Part shown: positions 7,169 through 10,476 of the stretch, one piece after another
How positions within the stretch are numbered: position 1 is the first letter of the stretch
Layout of the letters: each line of letters begins with the position of its first letter
Source: FEN-680 sp036781505
GTDB lineage: Bacteria; Actinomycetota; Geothermincolia; Fen-727; Anoxymicrobiaceae
DNA length: 10,476 nt
Direction: 5' to 3'
Assembly: GCA_036781505.1 (NCBI GenBank)
Contig: DAIQAV010000075.1
Location: 1-10,476 of the forward strand
Notes under the pieces: model-generated
What the model saw: the letters and a program-made list of their open reading frames with translations, nothing else
Databases searched by the model: none
What the model was told of the DNA's origin: nothing
Translations under genes and position numbers: made by a program

Positions 7169-7196
7169 TAAGCGTATTCTCAGGATTGCTTGAGAA
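7169..7196. promoter_or_regulatory. Candidate operator in the divergent region, copy 1 of a repeated motif
   Basis: TAAGCGTATTCTCAGGAT (7169-7186) is nearly identical to 9121-9138 (16 of 18 bases). Here it also forms half of an inverted repeat, TTCTCA (7177-7182) against TGAGAA (7191-7196). It lies between the divergent copper-type gene (start 7069) and the response regulator (start 7326), as an operator serving both would. The binding protein is unknown; the adjacent OmpR-type regulator is the obvious candidate. Confidence 0.45.
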
Positions 7197-7284
7197 AGTG
7201 ATCGCAGAGCCATGAGCCGGAATCGCGCACCCCGGAGTCTTCTCATTGGCATGGTTGGAATATCATGGTATCCAAAGATTATAG

Positions 7285-7305
7285 GCCGCCTCCCGAGGAG
7301 GCGGC
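7285..7305. promoter_or_regulatory. 9-bp GC-rich hairpin in the leader of the response regulator
   Basis: GCCGCCTCC (7285-7293) and GGAGGCGGC (7297-7305) are perfect inverted repeats around CGA. The hairpin ends 20 bp before the ATG at 7326, just ahead of the GGTGAG ribosome binding site. There is no U run on the plus strand, so it is unlikely to be a simple terminator there. A TATAAT hexamer lies beside it on the minus strand (7283-7278) but without a good -35. The role could be mRNA stability, translation control or protein binding. Confidence 0.45.
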
Positions 7306-7325
7306 ATGACAACCGGGTGAGGAGC

Positions 7326-8006
7326 ATGAGGATACTCGTCGTCGAAGACGACAGGAAGATTGCCAGGGCCGTGAAGAAGGGCCTGGAGCAGGAGGCGTTC
7401 GCGGTGGACACCGCGGGCGACTACGACGAAGGCCTCGGGCTGGCTCTCACCCAGGAATACGACCTGCTGGTCCTCGACCGGATGCTGCCGGGACGCATGG
7501 ACGCGATCGACATGTGCAGGGAGATCCGCAAGAGCGGCAACACCGTGCCCGTACTGATGCTGACCGCCAAGGACAAGGTGGTCGACCGGGTGCAGGGCCT
7601 CGACTCAGGGGCGGATGACTACCTGGTCAAGCCGTTCGCGTTCGAGGAGCTGCTGGCGAGGGTCAAGGCGCTGCTGAGGCGCCCTCCCGCGAGCCTGCCC
7701 GAGGTGCTCGTCGTCTCTGACCTCACTCTCAAGGCCGGCACGTTCCAGGCCGAGCGCGCCGGAGTCGAGATACCACTGTCCAGGACCGAGTACGCGCTGC
7801 TGGAGTACCTGATGCGCAACGAGAACGTGGTGCTCAGCAGGGACAGCATCATCAGCCACGTGTGGGACTACGACGCCGACGTTCTGCCCAACACGGTCGA
7901 GGTCTACATCGCTTACCTGCGCAACAAGATCGACAAGCCTTTCGACGGCCCCCGGCTGATACACACCATAAGGGGTTTCGGATACATGATCGGGGACAAG
8001 CCGTGA
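7326..8006 (+). CDS. OmpR/PhoB-family two-component response regulator
   Basis: The 226-residue protein has a complete receiver domain: acidic pair E7/D8/D9 (VVEDD), phospho-acceptor D51 (LLVLDRMLPG), T80 (MLTA) and K102 (LVKPF). A winged-helix DNA-binding domain follows at about 128-222, with LSRTEYALLEYL, VLSRDSIISHVW, NTVEVYIAYLRNKID and the closing IRGFGYMI. All key residues are present, so it should be phosphorylated and bind DNA. The ATG at 7326 has GGTGAG upstream and starts exactly at the receiver fold; the frame extends further upstream but that part has no domain. It overlaps the histidine kinase gene by 4 nt (GTGA), so the two are co-translated partners. Divergent placement opposite the copper-type gene suggests a CusR-like role, which is inferred. 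Confidence 0.95.
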   Translation: MRILVVEDDRKIARAVKKGLEQEAFAVDTAGDYDEGLGLALTQEYDLLVLDRMLPGRMDAIDMCREIRKSGNTVPVLMLTAKDKVVDRVQGLDSGADDYLVKPFAFEELLARVKALLRRPPASLPEVLVVSDLTLKAGTFQAERAGVEIPLSRTEYALLEYLMRNENVVLSRDSIISHVWDYDADVLPNTVEVYIAYLRNKIDKPFDGPRLIHTIRGFGYMIGDKP

Positions 8007-9031
8007 CCTTGAGGCGGACTCTCATAAAGCTGACGCTGGGGTACCTGGTGCTGATCATGCTGATCACCGGGTTCCTGAGCGTCATCCTCTACCGTGTCGG
8101 CGCGCAGCCGCTGGAGAGAAGGCTCGAGCTGCGGCAGGACCTGCTGATGGAGGAGCCGGGCCCGGGCATGACCCCCAGTCCGCACTTCCTCGACCCCAAC
8201 GCGGTGAGCGAGGTGAAGCATCGCATGGGGCTGGCGCTCGTATACTTCAACGCGGCTGTGCTCTGCCTCGCCGGCCTGGTCAGCTACCAACTGGCCAAGC
8301 GGGAGCTCAAGCCGGTGGAGGCCGCGATGGACCTCCAGGGCCGGTTCACCTCCGATGCGGCGCACGAGCTGCGCACCCCGCTGACCGCGATGCGCGCCGA
8401 GATCGAGGTCGCCCTGCGTGGCGACAAGCTCGACGAGGGCGAGATGCGCGAGCTGTTCGAAAGCAACCTCGAGGAGATCGGCAAGCTGGAGGCCCTCTCC
8501 AGCGGGCTGCTGAAGCTGGCGCAGTACGGCGACGTCAGCAAGGCGGACGTCGGGGCCATCGAGCTCACGGGGCTCCTGGAAGAGGCCCGGGAGAGGATAC
8601 GGCGCACGGCCGAGGCCCACAACATCGAGGTGTCGGTGCAACTGCCGGAGGCGACGCTGCGCGGGGACAGGTCAATGCTGGTCGAGCTCTTCGTCATCCT
8701 GCTGGACAACAGCGTGAAGTACAGCGATGACGGCACCAGGATCGAGATATCCGGCAAGATCGACAAGCGCCACGTGGCGGTGACGGTCAAGGATGAAGGC
8801 TACGGGATCGCGGCCGCCGACCTGGCGCATGTGTTCGACCGCTTCTATCGCGGGAAGATGCCCGCCGAGAAGCAGGTGAGCGGCTACGGGCTCGGCCTTT
8901 CCATCGCCAAGAGGATCGCCGAGGTCAACCACGCCTCAATTGATATCAAGAGCGAGCCCGGCACGGGGACCGAAGTCTCGGTACGGCTGCCGATGGCGAT
9001 GGTCAGGAAGCATGACGCCAATGCAAAATAG
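8003..9031 (+). CDS. Membrane sensor histidine kinase, partner of the preceding regulator
   Basis: The 342-residue protein has membrane helix 1 (about 9-31), a short outer segment of about 40 residues (QPLERRLELRQ to VKHRMG) and helix 2 (about 74-96). Helix 2 leads straight into the kinase: H box FTSDAAHELRTPLTAM with H121, N box ILLDNSVKYS with N236, G1 DEGYGIA (264-270), F box FDRFYRG, and G2 GYGLGLS (294-300). All catalytic motifs are intact. No HAMP domain fits between helix 2 and the H box. The outer loop is small and has no recognised ligand fold, so the signal is unknown. The start is a GTG overlapping the regulator's stop; a TTG two codons on is a weaker alternative. Its TAG stop runs directly into the hairpin-rich spacer that follows. 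Confidence 0.94.
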   Translation: MTLRRTLIKLTLGYLVLIMLITGFLSVILYRVGAQPLERRLELRQDLLMEEPGPGMTPSPHFLDPNAVSEVKHRMGLALVYFNAAVLCLAGLVSYQLAKRELKPVEAAMDLQGRFTSDAAHELRTPLTAMRAEIEVALRGDKLDEGEMRELFESNLEEIGKLEALSSGLLKLAQYGDVSKADVGAIELTGLLEEARERIRRTAEAHNIEVSVQLPEATLRGDRSMLVELFVILLDNSVKYSDDGTRIEISGKIDKRHVAVTVKDEGYGIAAADLAHVFDRFYRGKMPAEKQVSGYGLGLSIAKRIAEVNHASIDIKSEPGTGTEVSVRLPMAMVRKHDANAK

Positions 9032-9109
9032 GGTCAAGTGCTCGAAATGCTTAAAGGTGCCTGTCCCCTTTATGCATTTTTGCAGAACGCAAGAAAAAGG
9101 TTTGACCCC
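9031..9109. repeat. REP-like palindromic element after the histidine kinase
   Basis: Nested inverted repeats: outer GGGTCAA (9031-9037) with TTGACCC (9102-9108), and inner AAATGCTTAAAGG (9045-9057) with CCTTTATGCATTT (9067-9079), 12 of 13 paired around a 9-base loop. The core GGTGCCTGTCCCC and the flanking TTGACCCC resemble short dispersed palindromes of REP type, which in many bacteria are moved by RAYT (tyrosine) transposases; no such transposase is in the window. The hairpin followed by ATTTTT could also end the two-component transcript. The spacer is clearly more AT-rich than the genes around it. Confidence 0.55.
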
Positions 9110-9114
9110 TGTTT

Positions 9115-9142
9115 GCGTTTTAAGCGTTTTCTCAGGTTCAGG
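9115..9142. promoter_or_regulatory. Candidate operator before the receiver-only gene, copy 2 of the repeated motif
   Basis: TAAGCGTTTTCTCAGGTT (9121-9138) matches the motif at 7169-7186 in 16 of 18 bases. This copy sits inside short tandem repeats: GCGTTTT at 9115-9121 and 9124-9130, and TCAGG at 9132-9136 and 9138-9142. Direct repeats are the usual form of OmpR-family binding sites. It lies about 55 bp before the start at 9196. No clear -35/-10 pair is seen nearby. Confidence 0.45.
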
Positions 9143-9195
9143 TAGTAAAAAAGGTGTTGGGTTCAAGACCTGACGACGGATGAAAGACAGGCGGT

Positions 9196-9594
9196 ATGTC
9201 AGACAGGGCGGAAAAGATTCTTGTCGCCGAGGGCGAGGAGCACATCGTCGAGCTGCTCGAGCTCTATCTCCGCAGGGAGGGGTTCGAGGTCTCTAGCGCC
9301 AAAGCCGGCGGCACCGCGCTTGAGATGTTCGCGGAACAGGAGCCCGACCTCGTCGTGCTCGACGCGGCCCTCAAAGACTGCGGAGGTCTCGACGTCCTGC
9401 GCCGAATACGCGAGGATTCCTCCGTCCCGGTCATCATGTTCACGGCCTACGACGCGCCCGACGAGCACGACGCCGGCCTGGAGCTCGGCGCGGACGAGTT
9501 GGTCACCAAGCCGTTCAGGCCTCGCGACCTGGTCGCCCGCGTCCACACCGTCCTGAGGCGATCTCGCATGAACCATGGAAGGGAAAGGGGCTGA
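9196..9594 (+). CDS. Receiver-only (orphan REC) response regulator with degraded acidic pocket
   Basis: The 132 residues cover one CheY-like receiver domain and stop. Phospho-acceptor D56 (LVVLDAAL), T83 (MFTA) and K105 (VTKPF) are in place. The N-terminal acidic pair that binds magnesium, normally D-D or E-D, reads E12-G13 (ILVAEGEEHI), so phosphorylation may be weakened. The end, FRPRDLVARVHTVLRRSR, is the usual junction of receiver and winged helix in OmpR-type regulators. It therefore looks like an OmpR-type protein that has lost its DNA-binding domain; the 38 bp to the next gene hold no remnant. The start is ATG with AGGCGG upstream at short spacing. It may serve as phosphate sink or partner for the kinase upstream, which is inferred from position. 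Confidence 0.87.
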   Translation: MSDRAEKILVAEGEEHIVELLELYLRREGFEVSSAKAGGTALEMFAEQEPDLVVLDAALKDCGGLDVLRRIREDSSVPVIMFTAYDAPDEHDAGLELGADELVTKPFRPRDLVARVHTVLRRSRMNHGRERG

Positions 9595-9632
9595 GGCGGT
9601 TGCGGTCAGATCTGAACGGAAAGGAAAGCAGG

Positions 9633-10418
9633 ATGATTGATAGGATCAGGAGACGGCCGGTCAGGGCGACACTCGTGCTCTGCATCGTTATGTCGCTGGT
9701 GGCGGTGACGATCCTTGCCGCTTCCTGCGGGGGGACCACCACTTCCAAGAAGTCCACCAACTCCTCCACGACCAAGCTGCCGCCGGGCGTCAGTTCGAGC
9801 CAGGCGGGCCAGCAGGGCCAGGAGACCACCGCCACGACAGCGCCCGCGAGCGCGCCTTCGAGCACAACGCCGACCACGAGCAGCGGCACCAGCACTACGA
9901 CCCCTGCGCAGTCGAGCACACCGTCGGCAGCCGCCGACCTCGTCGGTGGGCGCTTCACGATTGTAAACGCGACAAGGCCCAACACCAACAAGACCGCCAT
10001 CTCTTCGAGTGCGCGGGAGGTCCCCGGTGACTACCTCGAGCTCGAGTTTACCGTCTTCAATACGGGGACCAACAGCCTCATCGACCTGTCGCAATACTCC
10101 TTCCGCCTGACGAGCCCCGGCATCGCGGCTGACACCTACACGGACTACTACGGCGCGAACGGGACCTACGGAGCCTACGTCGATACCAACGAGATATCGG
10201 GGACGCTGCTCAACTACTCGGACCTGACCCCTGCCACTTACAAGGTCAAGGTCGGCGAGACTGTCAGCAAGGTCTTCCTCTTCTACGACCTGAACCCCCT
10301 GACGGACGCCCCCAACGCGGGAGTGACCAAGGACAACACCCAGTTGATCATCTACAAGGCGAGCGGGACCGATTACAGCACCCAGGTGGCCATCCCGCTT
10401 TCCGGCTATTCGTTCTGA
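9633..10418 (+). CDS. DUF4352-type secreted lipoprotein
   Basis: The 261-residue protein has a lipoprotein signal: positive head RIRRRPVR, hydrophobic core LVLCIVMSLVAVTILAA and lipobox LAASC with C32. A Ser/Thr/Pro/Gln-rich linker (about 33-100) follows, then a beta-rich domain (about 104-261). GDYLELEFTVFNTGTNSLIDLSQYSFRL is the pattern of DUF4352 (Telokin-like) domains, and GETVSKVFLFYDLNP matches its later strand. Function within this superfamily is mostly unknown; extracellular binding or envelope stress roles are typical guesses. The ATG at 9633 follows AAGGAAAG; an in-frame TTG at 9600 would only add 11 polar residues before the signal peptide. It is 38 bp after the receiver-only gene and probably co-transcribed with it. 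Confidence 0.85.
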   Translation: MIDRIRRRPVRATLVLCIVMSLVAVTILAASCGGTTTSKKSTNSSTTKLPPGVSSSQAGQQGQETTATTAPASAPSSTTPTTSSGTSTTTPAQSSTPSAAADLVGGRFTIVNATRPNTNKTAISSSAREVPGDYLELEFTVFNTGTNSLIDLSQYSFRLTSPGIAADTYTDYYGANGTYGAYVDTNEISGTLLNYSDLTPATYKVKVGETVSKVFLFYDLNPLTDAPNAGVTKDNTQLIIYKASGTDYSTQVAIPLSGYSF

Positions 10419-10438
10419 CGAGAGGCAGGTTCTGACAG

Positions 10439-10476
10439 ATGAGGGCTTTTCAGAGAGGGTTCAGGAGCTTCAGGCG
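10439..10476 (+). CDS. Possible start of a further gene (runs off the right edge)
   Basis: An ATG at 10439 opens 12 codons (MRAFQRGFRSFR) up to the window edge, with an AGAGGCAGG purine stretch about 9 nt upstream and only 20 bp after the lipoprotein stop. A basic start would suit a membrane or exported protein. Too short to identify. Confidence 0.35.
   Translation, partial: MRAFQRGFRSFR

Noticed and set aside
7070..7411. Upstream extension of the HMA-SafE-cupredoxin frame
   Set aside because: The frame is open but has no protein-like character, crosses the divergent promoter region and the regulator's start, and the ATG at 7069 has an ideal ribosome binding site.
9595..9632. Remnant of a winged-helix domain after the receiver-only protein
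   Set aside because: Only 38 bp lie between the two genes and no frame resembles the domain.

Overview
The window is about 10.5 kb of GC-rich bacterial chromosome with dense, mostly short operons. High GC, frequent GTG starts, a Ser/Thr/Pro-rich lipoprotein and an HMA-SafE-cupredoxin membrane protein would fit an uncultured Actinomycetota-like lineage, but no marker gene settles this. There is no phage, insertion sequence, CRISPR array or secondary-metabolite cluster.

Layout. (a) 1-367: minus-strand N-terminal part of an unrecognised membrane protein. (b) 557-1692: plus-strand slipin/SPFH protein, then a TatA-type translocase subunit. (c) 1697-3456: minus-strand unit convergent with tatA. 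It is an SAM-dependent methyltransferase preceded by an M48/HtpX-like pseudo-peptidase gene that an in-frame TAA cuts into two ORFs. (d) 3588-3840: a minus-strand tRNA with unusual features, a hairpin terminator behind it and a candidate promoter in front. (e) 3837-5426: a GT-C (PMT/ArnT-like) membrane glycosyltransferase. (f) 5603-7069: a fusion of HMA domain, SafE/DsbD-like membrane core and cupredoxin domain, probably for copper handling. (g) 7326-9031: divergent from (f), an OmpR-family response regulator overlapping its histidine kinase by 4 nt. (h) 9031-9142: an AT-rich, hairpin-rich REP-like spacer. (i) 9196-10418: a receiver-only regulator and a DUF4352-type lipoprotein; another gene may start at 10439.

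How the genes may work together. The copper-type membrane protein, the two-component pair, the receiver-only protein and the lipoprotein look like one envelope or metal-stress neighbourhood. A near-identical 16-18 bp motif (TAAGCGTwTTCTCAGG) lies in the divergent promoter region before the first regulator and again before the second. It is a candidate operator linking the two.

Most notable observations: (1) the M48-like gene reads smoothly across a TAA stop, and its HExxH metal site is replaced by VAAAR; (2) the repeated motif before both regulators; (3) a tRNA whose central anticodon triplet is GGC but whose body does not look like tRNA-Ala; (4) a receiver-only protein with a degraded acidic pocket. 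No clearly new multi-gene system is evident.
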